DNA of 64,000 bases. Origin: Mariannaea sp. PMI_226 (taxonomy: Eukaryota; Ascomycota; Sordariomycetes; Hypocreales; Nectriaceae). Within the stretch, counting starts at the first letter, position 1; each line of letters begins with the position of its first letter. Position numbers and translations under genes: made by a program. Below are positions 34,701 to 46,690 of this stretch, in pieces. Location: NCBI GenBank assembly GCA_024336345.1, contig JANFOG010000005.1:1550001-1614000 (forward strand), given 5' to 3'. The notes under the pieces were generated by a model. It saw only the letters and a list, made by a program, of their open reading frames with translations. It was not told where the DNA came from and searched no databases.

Positions 34701-35784
34701 AGCTTACAGGATACCAGGGAGCATACTAGTCCTCGTCTACTCCGTAAGAAACGGAGATACATTCGACAAAGAAATGACACTCAAGAACATACCCCGCCTA
34801 CCAGTCGTCTTCCTGCCTCTCGTCCTCGCAAGGTAGATTTCAAAGTTGACTGCCTAGCTACATTACGCAAGAATATCAGCCACAGTTCCTTCTGATGATC
34901 TTCTTGGGTATGATTTTACATTCAACCGGTTGAGGTTCACTCTGAAACAATGTCCCCCACCCGGCAACTCACAGCCCGCAAGATCAGGGCCCCAGGCCAA
35001 ATTGCAGTTGTCAGAGGATCCCGAGCTGAGCTCTAGGGTGCTGGGAAAAAGCAATCATAGGCAGCACGGAAAGTGATATGATACCATTTCATCTGCCGCA
35101 TGCACTCCGAACAACATAGCGTAGACTAACTATCGCGCATGTGAAGCATCAAGCCTCAGCCTCGGAGAAACCTGACAATTATCTCTATCCCAACTTGTGA
35201 TTCCGTTGTCCATACTTATGAAACAGGTCCATTCATCAATAGTTTCGTTACATCCAAACACCCTCCACCTTTTTTTTTGTTACTCCAATCCTATTCTCTG
35301 CTCCTGAGAGGCAGTGTCCAGCAAGTGCATTCTGCAGGGCAAGGATGCAGCTCTCATCACATCCGCTAATTACCGTCCCGCATCCCACTGGCACCGGGGC
35401 TCTCATGTCGACCACACTATCCCTTACGGATGCAGAACGCTAAGCGAAAACTCATTGACGATCTTTATGTCCTCGGCCAAGCCGCCGCAAACGCGGCTCA
35501 AGACTGATTCGCACACCGTGGTGGAGACAACTTCAACGTCAGCAATTCTGCCCAAGATCAAAGCCAGTAATTATGCTTCAGTCCCTTTTCGAATACAGGC
35601 AACGTCATATGGATGAACATGGAAATTTGTATATGCTTGCCCCCTGGAACCGATGGTTGCCTCGTCCTAGCCCCCTCTTCTCTAGGATCTAAGCTTCCAG
35701 TTCCTCCAAATTTGATGTCAGATGCTCCGTCGGTTTTGCATTTGTAGGTTTTGGAGGACTCGACACAACTGGCTTGTGACACAA

Positions 35785-37135
35785 TCAATTGGTCATGAAC
35801 GTTCCAACCTTCTCATCAACCCATATTGGGTACTTGTTCAAGCTTTCATACCACTGGATAGCACTTCCAATCTATACAGCTCTGTCAATATCATATCTCA
35901 TGCCTCGAGTACGAGCTCGTAATCTTATCACTCACCAAGAATGCCCAAGAACCTATATATGACGCTAGTGTTGCCGCATACTCGACCCCAGGCTGCGAGA
36001 TACCGAAACCTAACGCGCCGCAAAGCGTGAACCCGATAGCGCCAACCAGGTTCCACAGTCCAATGTGCCATCCAAGAACACTTGGTGCCGGAATATACCA
36101 ACGAGGCTGGACTTCAATCATAAAGAGGGTGCTTGAGATGATGAAACCCATACCACCAATGACTTGAGGCAACCAGTAAACACCATTTGCTGCTGGCGTG
36201 GATAGGTTGTTCAAAATAGGTGGCAAAGATGTAATTCCCGCGATCCAGAAAATGGTAGCCCCAAGCATCTGTGAGAAGCAAGCAAGAAACCCAACCTCTT
36301 TGAAGTAATGTGTCTTCAGCTCATACCATGTAGGCCACCATGACCAAGTTCGTGCAGGCTCTACAGAGCCTGTGGAATTGTTGCTGCTCTCTGCTTGGAC
36401 ATCGTCGTCAGGCCCTTTTTGGATAAAGGAGCGTTTTTGAGCATGTGAGTGATGGCAGTCTTGGTCTTTGTGTAGATGAAGTGCCCCGTCAAGCGACACC
36501 TCTACGGCCCATCCAAAGCAATCGGACCGGTTCTCATTAACTGCCTCAAGCATGAGGAGTACGGAACCAAGCTCGAAGACAGTAGCTCCAATAATTGCCG
36601 TCAGCCCAGCACCCCATGTCGCCTCGCCGGAGAACTCTGTGGATGGGTATGCGACTGGCAGCCATGCAAAGAATCCATTGATCACCCAGATTGCAGACCC
36701 TACATTCAGTTAGAGAGGTCTAGCAATATAACAGGGAAACAGGCACACTCTACCAATGGTAAATACGACAGCAACATCGTAAGAAACATCCCATACTGGA
36801 TACCTCAAAAACATTTTGGCAATCCCCCGAAATGTCTGCTCCCACGTGTTGGACGGCTTCGGTCCTTTCGCCGAGCCATGTTTTCGCGGGTCATGGGTGA
36901 CAACCACCGCGTGCCGACCTTTTCTGTTGTCGCGACTCCTCCAGACATACGCAGCCTTGAACAACGGCTCCCTCTGCTGTTCTTGAGGGGATCCATCTTT
37001 ATTCCCCTCCGGACTTCCAGTAAACTCCTTTTCCGTCACAAGATACCTCTTTGTGGGATTCAATGACTTGAAAGGCCCCTTGCTGTGCACTGCGTCATAG
37101 TGACGGCCGAGGAAATGGCCCTGTGATCTTACCAT
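35785..37135 (-). CDS. Six-pass integral membrane protein, fungal family of unknown function
   Basis: Three exons: 37135..36754, 36699..35936 and 35871..35785 (410 aa). Intron 1 (54 nt) has GTAGAG and CTAACTGAATGTAG; it joins FTIG to SAIWVINGFFAW inside a membrane span. Intron 2 (64 nt) has a GTGAGT donor and CTGTATAG acceptor, and the last exon reads IGSAIQWYESLNKYP to TGA. If intron 2 is retained, the protein ends 14 codons later with an unrelated tail. The first about 110 residues are charged and probably cytosolic. Six hydrophobic spans follow, with the last, GSWAFLIGSAIQWYESL, resembling the end of a known group of uncharacterised fungal integral membrane proteins. A histidine-rich loop (HLHKDQDCHHSH) lies between spans 2 and 3 and might bind metal, which is speculation. 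No transporter signature was recognised. Divergent from the dehalogenase-like gene. Confidence 0.82.
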
Positions 37136-37886
37136 GGCCAGCGATTCTGTAGTAGATGGGTGAGCTCCAATTCGGCGTTCAGGGCATGGCGGATGGACTC
37201 GGTCTCGTTTCCGAATTATTGGGTATATCCCCGATGGTGTATTGTTGTTGAAGAATTAAAAGAATGTTTCCTTGTGATGAAGAGCCCAAAGCTCCGTCGC
37301 CACTGAAGCGAGGGACACGTTGCCGTGCTTCCGAGCGCGTCAGAGAGTCCCCTGTCCAAACATTGGACAGCGAAAGCCCTTTGTGAAATTAAGGATAATC
37401 AGACCAAAAAGCTCGTGCGAGATGGACTTGTTGACTGCATCATGTCAAAAGGCCGAAGTAATATTACACGTCATCATGTGACGAGATGGGTACTAACGTC
37501 ACTTTGACAAACGCATGAACAACAAACCAAGCAAGAATATTTTGGGGGCTATCCTACCCTAGACATTTTCGTATAACGCCTCCTCCGATAGAGATGCTGC
37601 CAGGGACGAGCCCAGTGATAAACACTCCTGCTTTAATTATCTTTTCAATTGGAATACTGGCTGTTTGGTTTGTTATTCGCGATAGTCTAAGTCGGTGGAT
37701 AGATGTGACTGCTTTTCTTCTCGTTTGAGCAACAGAACCATAGTTGGGCATTGTTGTCAGCGAGGCGTGAGCCCCCCATCATGTGACTCTCAGATTGCGC
37801 ACTCTACACCTTTCCATGCGCAATAACTGAAAACTTGAGTCGTTGAATAGCATGAAAAGGCCTTGCGTGGCGCAGTTCAATTAAAA
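37136..37886. other. Divergent promoter region
   Basis: 751 bases between the ATGs of the membrane-protein gene (minus) and the dehalogenase-like gene (plus). The two genes may share regulatory DNA. No specific operator or transcription-factor site can be assigned with confidence. Confidence 0.5.
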
Positions 37887-38708
37887 ATGTCCCCAGCAAA
37901 GATATCGCCCTTCGCCAAGGTCAAACTTCTTACCTTTGACGTTTTCGGTACTGTAGTTGACTGGCGCTCCTCAGTGACCGAGGAACTTGTGCTTCGGGCT
38001 CATCGCAAAGCGTCTACAGATCTACCCGAGGAACTCAAAACTCGTCTCCATGCTCTAACTGAAGAAGACTGGGGAAGGTTCTCCCAGGAGTGGCGCGACT
38101 CGTACGGCGTCTTCTGTCGCACATTTGACCCGGACAAGCATGCTTGGAAGGACGTCGATGAACATCACCGAGACAGCCTCAACAATCTTCTGCAGGCCTG
38201 GGGCCTCGGCGGAATTTTTAACGAAACTGAGATAGAATCCCTCAGTCTTGTGTGGCATCGCCTTCGGCCATGGGAGGACTCATCCGAAGGATTGAAGAAA
38301 CTGGGAAAGACCTATGTCACATCAACCCTCTCCAACGGCAACCTCAGCCTATTACACGATCTAAACGACTTCGGTGAACTAGGATTCCAGGAATTTATCT
38401 CAGCGGAGACTTTCAAGGCCTATAAGCCGAACCCAGTTGTATATCAAGGCGCCGCAAGGAAGCTGGGTGTCCAGCCGGAAGAGACAGCCTTGGTGGCAGC
38501 CCACCTTGGGGATCTAGAAGCTGCAAAGGCCTGCGGATATAGGACCGTTTACGTCGAGAGACCGCAAGAGGAGGGCAGGAAATGGGCAAAGGACACAGAA
38601 AATTACCAGCAGGCGAAGGATTGGGTTGACCTCTGGGTGAGCGAGGACGAAGACGGTTTTCGGGCGTTGGCCCGAAAACTGGAAGAGGTTGCAGGTGACA
38701 ACAACTAG
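37887..38708 (+). CDS. Type II (S)-2-haloacid dehalogenase-family HAD hydrolase
   Basis: Single exon, 273 aa. ATG at 37887 is the first in frame, in an A-rich context (TTAAAAATGTCC). HAD motifs are in order: LLTFDVFGTVVDW (nucleophile D18), TSTLSNGN (S149/N150 region), FKAYKPNPVVY (lysine K180) and AAHLGDLEAAKACG (acidic D209). The helical cap lies between motifs 1 and 2, as in the type II haloacid dehalogenases. The family hydrolyses the carbon-halogen bond of 2-haloacids through an aspartyl ester. In moulds many members have unknown natural substrates, so the reaction is a family guess. Conserved active-site residues suggest an active hydrolase. No signal peptide; probably cytosolic. Confidence 0.92.
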   Translation: MSPAKISPFAKVKLLTFDVFGTVVDWRSSVTEELVLRAHRKASTDLPEELKTRLHALTEEDWGRFSQEWRDSYGVFCRTFDPDKHAWKDVDEHHRDSLNNLLQAWGLGGIFNETEIESLSLVWHRLRPWEDSSEGLKKLGKTYVTSTLSNGNLSLLHDLNDFGELGFQEFISAETFKAYKPNPVVYQGAARKLGVQPEETALVAAHLGDLEAAKACGYRTVYVERPQEEGRKWAKDTENYQQAKDWVDLWVSEDEDGFRALARKLEEVAGDNN

Positions 38709-38983
38709 TAAGCCCAAGACTATCCTGGGTAGAATCGAACAAATGAGCTGTGATGAGTGTCTGCGAATCTGGTGACATGTGCATTTTTTTATGATGCATC
38801 TCGGTGTCAAAATGCAACTAGGGCGAAGGGAACACGAAATTTGGCAGTGATGGGATGAGGTTTCTCGCGGAGAGTCTGAAGACACACACCCTCTACAGAA
38901 TCCTCGGATAGCTTAATTGGGAGGGCACAGCTGGCTTTCATTTGTTTGGTCCTCTCCTCCTAATGTTTCCGAGCAACCTGACC

Positions 38984-39003
38984 AAAAAAAAAAAAAAAAA
39001 AAA
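38984..39003. repeat. Poly-A tract (20)
   Basis: Uninterrupted A run about 280 bases after the dehalogenase-like gene. It is far for a templated poly(A) end, and there is no retroposon-like body in front of it. Confidence 0.8.
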
Positions 39004-42000
39004 CTCGGTGATGATGCCGAACGGCACATTGTCAATGTCAAGTACAGTCGACTTCCTGTGTCCTGATCGGTGACCTCATTTTATTCAAAGAGATTTGGCT
39101 CACTGTTTTTGGAAATGTGAATGATGTTAACGTCGTTTCGTATCATACGAACATCAATGAGGCAGGTCATCGAACCTGGCCTCGGCGGCATGTGTTGGGA
39201 TACAGCTAACATAAGGTAGTATTGACGCGCCTAGATCACCACCACTTCTACATCGGGAAGTGATAACGAGGAAAACGAAAGGGAAGGATTCGTACTATGG
39301 TAGTGCGGGTAGATGATCAAGAAGAGGCACAGCTCTACATGTGTTGTGTCAAATCCTGATAGTTCTGCATCATATGCTTCGAAAAGAGTACTGAATTCTT
39401 CAGGTCTGAGACATCAACCACTAGATACTACACCTGGACGCAATCTCCCGGTGTCCCTGAACTTGAACAGGGATAAAGACACGCCGAGCACTGTACCTTT
39501 TTGCCTGCCGCCTTTTTTTGAGGCCCGCGAGAAAGGCTGCAGAAACAGTTATTTCCTTGACGCCCTCTGTCTCACTGATGAGCAGAAGCAGCGTCATTTA
39601 ATTTTCCGGACACCCTCACAAAAAGTAAAAGGCTGGAACAAGACAACAGTCTCGAGATTCTCACGGGCCATTGAGACCCAAAAATATGACCATAGTAGCT
39701 TGCCTTGCCCGACCCTTACCTTTGCTGCCAACACTTGTCTAGGTCGGTGAAGAATGGACAATGAAGAGATAAAAGGTGGGGAAACGGAACACGTAAGGCG
39801 CCAGCTGTGTCCTGGGACACAGCGACAACTTAAGACGTGGAATACAGAAAAAGAAAGTGGCTTGCTTTTACACAATGTATCGAATATTCGGAAGTCCAAT
39901 CAAATGGACTCATTTGCTTCACATCCGTCCATTAATTACCTGGGATCCATGGTGTGAAAGGGCCGACTATTTCCATAAACATCAGTAACGCTCAACGGTC
40001 GGCCGAGTTTAATCAAAAAAGAAGAAAAAAAACCCTTTCCTTATTGTTAAGCTAACCAAGACAGGAGAGGAGAATGTTACCGAGAGCGGAAGATGCCATG
40101 TGGAAGAGGGGTCGAAAAGAATACAAACCCCGGACCGGGGCCAGTTTCGAGAGAGGAGAAAGGGAGGTTTGAGCAGGCGGAACGTAAGTGGGATCTACCT
40201 CTTCTAAACCCGGGGAACTGGAATAAAGGAGACTGTGGGCAGGGTGTAAGAGGAGAGTACTTTGTTCGTGATGAATTCGGTCCTTTGTGCGAAAGAAGGG
40301 GGGATGGGGGGACGTGACGAGCAGGGAGATGCCAGGTAGACCAGAACTACAAGGTATCTTCATAATATTGGTGTTGGCAGAGATACTGAGGGAACGGAAG
40401 AGTTGAGACAATGTATTTTTATTGAGGGCCAATTGAACATGATTATTGATTGGTGATGTCTCCATTAGATTGACTACGCATGTACACAATCTGCATCCAT
40501 TTTCGTCTACCCACTACAGGTTTTGACATATGTATGTACGCATGTATGTACAGGTTCCTGCATTTGTCACCACGTACACGCAAATGGATGGGATAACATA
40601 TTACCTAGGGCTAGCAGCATGTTGGCGGTTGAGTTGGGTCGGTGCATCGGCAACTATGAGAATGTGGAGCGAATCTAGACCCGCTGGGCCGGCTCAAATG
40701 CGACCTTTTTTTTTATTGTTGATGGGATGCTTGGATGCTTCTACTCTCCTGGAAGAATAAGGTGAATGCAAGTCTCTACTACTTACCTACCTATGTACCG
40801 TGCAGGCACATGTGTAGTAGGACCGATGTATAACTCTTGGTGCGAGCTGCGAGTCCATGTGTCCGAGAGGCAGTTTGTCCCGCTCGGCAATCGAGTTTTT
40901 TTTCAAACACGATGCCCATTTCAGTCATCATATGCCGTCCTTTTTGTCAACTGCGGGGAGTGCAGGTTTGCAATGAAGGGTTGCTGTGACGGTGGATAAC
41001 AAGCGGCAGCTCCTTTGGTTCGTCAGCATCACTACCAGCAGCAACCTCAGTCGCAGCAGCGAGCAGCAGCCATCACTTCAACCATGACGGGGCCAGTACG
41101 TAGTAAGCAAGCGCCAGCAGCGGGTTTTTAAAAGACCTGGGAGGGTTTAACTCAAGTGGACACTTGAACTTGACAGGGGAAGGGGGCAGGGGGAGCTCCG
41201 AGTGGATAGACAGACTGGTGTGTCCCCAGGCGGACCGGAACATGGTTATCAAGGGCCCTCAGGAGGCTCGTGCTGGTTACTACGTAGTAGCCGCGTGTAG
41301 ACGGTCTTTCTAGCATTTTCATGACATGGCATTGGCATGGTCTTGCCATCCAGCAGTCAATCAAGTAGCAACACCGGGGGTTGAGATAGACGTTGTCCAC
41401 GGACGTGGGAGCGGATAAGATGCGGAAAGCCCTGCAAGAAGGGGAGCTTGGAACAACAGCGACATGAGAATAAATGAGGTAAGGGTTGGTTGGCGCTATG
41501 GACGCCGGGCTTTTGTGCAAATCATTTCTGTCAATCCGGCTCATTTGAGTATGTCCAGTAATAAGCATTCGTTGCCCCATTCCTGGAATTTTGTCGTCAG
41601 TCTGAGCGAGCCACATACATAGTAACCTACTGCTACCTACGACCGTCGAGGTAATTATGCCAATCGGTTCCCTAATAGTCCCAGCACCGAAACTCGCTCC
41701 AACTCGCAAGATGCAGAAATATCTGGGCCTTCATAGCATGGTACCTGCCCAGGTGGGCAAGTAATCACCCCCTAAATATCGAAGCCGTCAAATTAATCCA
41801 TACTGGCTCTGGTTAGGCATTAGGCAGTCGCTTTTCGGAACATTATTATGAGGTGGACGAGGCTCCGCCAAGACGAAGGGATCAAGGGAAGCGTTGATGC
41901 GCTCAAGCCATCCACCCTAACTAGGGCTGGGCGAAGCAGAGGGTGCCCTGTACTTGGGTACAATGCGACAGGGACTGCAGATTCCACCACCATAGTACGT

Positions 42001-43420
42001 ACTGGCTGGGCGACGATATGGGAATTGGTCTTGCGCACTTCCCGTTGTGCCGTTCTCTGTCGGACTGCGGCACGAGGTTGGCCAAGGTGGCAGCATTCGA
42101 CACTCTGCCACCTTGATGATGAAATTAGACCATTTAGGGATGATGTATCCTGATGTCGGTCAATTAATAAGCAAATGAAGCATAACATCCATTGCGTTGT
42201 TTAACAACGACTTTAACTCGGTGTTTAACGGTGGCCGACTATCGCTTTTTACCCGAGTTTTTTTTTATCGGAGGAAAACTTTGGCCAGCCTTGGCCCAGC
42301 ATCTCCACTGCTATGGCCAACAAAGCAACCATCACAGCTTGCCGCGCTACAGGTCCAGGGCAAGCCTGCGATGTACATAGTAGACACTAACCTGGGGGGG
42401 GCAGGGCAGCCGGGGAAGAGACGGAGCGACCTTGAGGAGAAGGCTGGAAGGTATGTTCCAGAGTGGAACGGTAAAAGAGGTGGCAACCTTGTTTGTGCAT
42501 AATGTAATCCGTAGTCAATGACATATTTTGTGACTGTTGGCATTGTATCGTTCCATACCTCAAGCACTACCAAGCAAGGCAGCTATAATAATACCTGGAG
42601 CCAGGGTTCCTTGGTGACTTCGCAGGTTTTTAAGCACCAAGGCGGCTTGTACATAGTAAGGTGGAATCACCAAATAGCTCCAAAGCGGGCGGTGCAGCGT
42701 GCAGTGCATGTTTGATGGAAATGGGCCAAGGCTTGCTACTATGTACTTCATCCGTGCCCGGGTTTGTCTAAGCCCGATGTTGAAGTCCTATTTTGTCAAA
42801 GCTCTCCAAGCTCCGAGCGGGCGGAGGAGAAAGAACTGGGTGCCATCAATCTGGGGCTGAGGCACATGGATCAGCGATTATTAACCGACGACATAATTAC
42901 TCCGTATTTATTGTTCTTGTTACTTGACTGCGATCAAATGCCCATGAGCCCTTTTTGCACATAGTAGATGCAAAATCAGCGGGACTGGACAGTCAGTGTT
43001 CCAAGGCATGCAGAGATATGAGCGTCTTTGTGAGCAGTGCTATGCGGAAGCCTCGAGACTGCAGTCAAATGGAGCTGATAAGCGCGAAACTGCATTGATG
43101 GCAGAGTCCGTGCCAAACTGAGAGAACTATACGGACGTACTTTACTTCCGATGGAGCGCACATGCAGCAGGTCGGCTCTTGAAGGAAGCGAACCCCGATT
43201 CTGATAGCGAAAAAAAAAAAGAAAAAAAAATAGGTAGGGCCGGTCAAACATACAAGCTCTTTACCTACGTTACCTACCTACCCCTACCTGCCTACCTTTG
43301 GTATTTGTCTGCAAAGCCATTCCACACCCCCTTCAATTGCCCTTCTTGACGTTGTGGAGAAAAATTTTCACTCTGCCATGATTTCTCCACTTGCTTGCAA
43401 GTGCAGTGAGTGTGTTGTTT

Positions 43421-43442
43421 GCCATGCCATGCCATGCCATGC
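43421..43442. repeat. (GCCAT)4 pentanucleotide repeat
   Basis: Four perfect GCCAT units followed by GC, in non-coding DNA. Confidence 0.85.
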
Positions 43443-45923
43443 TACCTTATGCCATGCAAATACGATGCGATTTATCTGCGCAATGTCCCTTGCACTCTCC
43501 ATCACAGCCCCATAGCTGTACCCAACGGTACCTGACATTTGGCATGGCAGGTAGGTGGGCTCAGAACACCCAAGCTTTCCCCCCAAGCCTCTTTTAGCCA
43601 ATGTCTACTCCGTACTTCGTAATCTGCACATCTGTCATCTGTAAGTAAGGTACTTACTTCAATGCTCAGTTCAGACCCTTCGATTTTGAACAACGGCGCA
43701 GGGAAGTGCACACTTAGGGTTGAATAGACCCTCCCTCTTTCCTCACGTTACCTCATATCATCGCCTCTTTACCTCATCCTCTGATCCAGTTCAAACCGGG
43801 TACTAGTACTGCCCGCCAACACATCCATGCTCCATACTCGAAGACCATGGAAGATTTAAAAATAAGAAAAGCCCCCATTGACGAACTTTCTCACAGTTCT
43901 CCGTTGTTGTACAGCTTGAATGCTGTCATGGTCCTGTCCTGGTTCCTTGTTTGACGGCTGCGCTTCCCGCTGTCAGCACAGGCCAGGAAAGTACCCGTGC
44001 GCCGTGGACGCCCCTTCTTCCCCAACCTCAAAATAAACGCCCCCTCTCCGCCAGTGTGTCTTTGCCCCAGAGACGCTCAACAGTTACTGGAAATCAGATA
44101 CCCGAAGGGCACTGCAGGGCCCTAGGCCAAACGGGCTAAATTGGAGTACCTTATAAGTATCCTGTAGGGCACAATCGCCAAGTGGGGCCTAACCACACCC
44201 GACGACACCACTTCGGAGAGCTGCGACCAGGTGGTCGTGCTTGATGCATCCTGCAACCACCAGGCCAACTCTGCAGAAGAAGCCAGAGGAATCGACAAGG
44301 AAAAACACCCCCCCAAAAAAAAACAAATAAATTCGAAACGACCATGTAAAGAGGCTGAGGGAAGAAAAAAAAAAGAAACCTGCGAAGAGCACACATTCCC
44401 GAGGTATACGGAAGAAAAAGGATGAAAGCTCAATTCAACTGACCAGAAGGCGGTAAGAAAACCAACAGTCTCTTTCTCTTCCTTGCTTCTTCTTTCTCCG
44501 TTGCTTGTTTTTTTTGTGACTGTGAGCGGCGAGCGCCATCGTCACATCCTCTTCCTTCTCATCGGAGAGTGGAATCCACTCACACCTCCGACGCTTAATT
44601 CTGGACGCCAGCTTTTCAGCATACGTGCGCTGCAGGAGGGAGTAACTACCAACCACCCCGAAAAAAAAAACACCCCAAATCATGGGTCTCAAAAAATTGA
44701 GGGCTCTTTTCCCCTATAGTGATGTGTTGTGTTTTTATTGAATTTCTTTTCGCCGTTTGATAAACCCGAGTCGAGTCAAAACATGTTGGGTGATCACATC
44801 ACATCCTCGTTCCACCCGCACTCTACCACTCCAACTAGCTGGACAGATAGCCATACAATCGACCGCGTTGAAACGCAACGCAGAGCTTCCCGCCACCACC
44901 ACCACCACCGCCACTATTCCGTACCCCGTCCCGGGAGCTCGGGTGCTTGCTTGCTGGTCCCAACAGGGCCTTTCCAAGATGAAGGGGTCGGTCACCTATA
45001 GAGATGCTCTTGTCAACGATGGGTAAAACTCAAGCAACGGGCTTTGTTCCGTAAACGTACAGCCTCATCCGTTTCTGTCCGCTCGTTTTATTTAGGCTGG
45101 ATTTTTGCTTCCGGGACGGAGACGGATTACTGGTGAACAAGGAAATGTGTCCCGTCCCATCCCACCGCGCCCATCGGAAATCAATTTTATCTACAACCTT
45201 GCTCATCAAAACGAAACGGTCCAAAAAAAAAAATCAGCAGAGGTGAAATTGTGCGCTTAGCAGGCCCAGTCCGGCATCGTCTTCTCCCAGTAACGCCCTT
45301 TGATCTTCCGGCCTCGATCTCTGTCATCCTATCAGAGCTCTTTGCCGCATTTCAGCAGTGGCAGCGCGCAGCGACCAGGCCTGTTGCTGAAATAGATGGA
45401 ATCCGTTTCTTTCCTCTTCCCATCCGTCCATCCATTTATTGTACCCGGTGCGAGGTAATGACTCGGCTATCCTTCTTCTGGCCCCTTTCTTTTTCTTCCT
45501 TTCCTCGGATAACATTGTTATCGGCATTTCTCTGTTTGTCCTGCTGGTGCCATTTCTCGGTGACCAGGTAGCATTCCCAAAGTTCTCAGTACCTTGTTTC
45601 GCAGCCGCCCTGGTATGGGTAACTGGTCGCTAGCCTCCATAACCACCCCTAGCTGTCTCCCCTTTCGAACCCCCGCCCGCTCGCCGAATAGTTATTGCGT
45701 GTCGGTACCTCTTCTGCGCAACTGAATGGCCCCTGTTAGCTTGTGTCTCCTCTGCCCCTCTGCCAAAAACCAAAAGGCGGCTGTCTCGCCCACTCAAGAC
45801 GCACTAGACCTCTCCCCCCCCCACCTTGAAGCCCATGCTGCACCCGCGCGGAATACTTTACGTATGTACCTCCATGGGGCTGTGATCCATACGAACAAGT
45901 ACCTCGTACCTTACTTTTCTATT

Positions 45924-45944
45924 GTAAGTAGGTAGGTAGGTAAG
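45924..45944. repeat. (GTAG)n microsatellite
   Basis: Tandem GTAG/GGTA units. Similar short tracts recur in this window, for example near 56450 and 49137. Confidence 0.8.
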
Positions 45945-46489
45945 CCTGTAGCGATAGATCCCCCCTTGTCACATCGGCGGTCCTTGTGGGTTATCCCTCC
46001 CCTCCATCTACTACGTAGGCACCTTAGTTACCACCACCCTCGCTCTCGGCCACCCAGAAGTACGTATCTCCTGGGCTACGGTCCTGCGTTTGCTGCACTT
46101 ACCTGGTGGTGAACTCCCCAAGGGCCCCCCCGCCCACAAAAAAGTCTCCACCCGGGGCCTCTTCCTAACTTCGCCGCCCAGCGCCAGCGCCAGACCAGTC
46201 CATGCCTCGACCAAACATCTTTCAAATCGGCCTGCCCATCTTTCACTCTACTGCCTCTATACAGTACTACAGCCGCTACAGTCCTCTGGGTCTTTTCTTC
46301 CAGCTCTTGTTGCTAGACTTGTGTCGCCTTGCCTCGCACTACTACTTACAATTGCTGGCGCTGGCCCCAGCTTCGACCTCCAACAAGCCACCCCCTCCTC
46401 TCTTGTCGCCTTTTCCTCCACTCTGCTTGTGACGATCTCTCTTGTTAACCTTCCATCAACCACGACCAGCTGCTCGATTTGACAAACCA

Positions 46490-46690
46490 CCTTTCGAGCC
46501 CAGTCTTTACTCGTTTCTCTCTCATCCGCTGCCGCCTCCTCCTCCTCCCTTTTCTTCTTCTCCTCCTCCTCTTCCTCCCCTCCTCTTCCCTCCTTTGCTT
46601 CTTCCTCGGGTCCACTCGACCTCCTCCGGTCTCCAATTACCTCTTGGTATCCTTCATCTCGAAGCTATTGTCGTTACCGCCGCCACCACA
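46490..46690 (+). promoter_or_regulatory. Pyrimidine-rich 5' leader of the Ras gene
   Basis: About 200 bases almost entirely of C and T (ctcctcctcc runs near 46530-46600) directly before the ATG at 46691. Typical of fungal transcription start or leader regions. It includes no in-frame ATG that would extend the Ras protein. Confidence 0.5.

Larger units (their letters stand above)
29348..35784. other. Gene-poor interval, 6.4 kb
   Basis: No ORF with recognisable domains. It contains an (ATA)n tract at 30523-30543, a perfect 10-bp inverted repeat at 31750-31771, and several TAC-N3-GTA motifs (29747, 29854, 32480, 33559, 34738). No transposon ends with target duplications, no tRNA and no rRNA were recognised. 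Confidence 0.5.
38709..46690. other. Largest gene-poor interval, 8 kb, ending in the ras2 leader
   Basis: No supported gene. It contains an A20 tract (38984-39003), a (GCCAT)n tract (43421-43442), (GGTA)n at 45924-45944, and a local cluster of TACATAGTA/TACTATGTA motifs between 41616 and 42745. ORFs such as 41152..41709 on the minus strand are long by chance and have no domain-like content. The last few hundred bases are CT-rich and belong to the ras2 leader. Confidence 0.5.

Noticed and set aside
37861..37880. A-box-like TGGCGCAGTTCAA
   Set aside because: No B box downstream; it is the leader of the dehalogenase-like gene.
38733..38760. tRNA B-box-like string (TGTTCGATTCT on the minus strand)
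   Set aside because: No A box or cloverleaf at the expected distance.
41152..41709. 185-codon minus-strand ORF
   Set aside because: No recognisable domain, and the sequence is rich in dispersed short repeats. Treated as chance.
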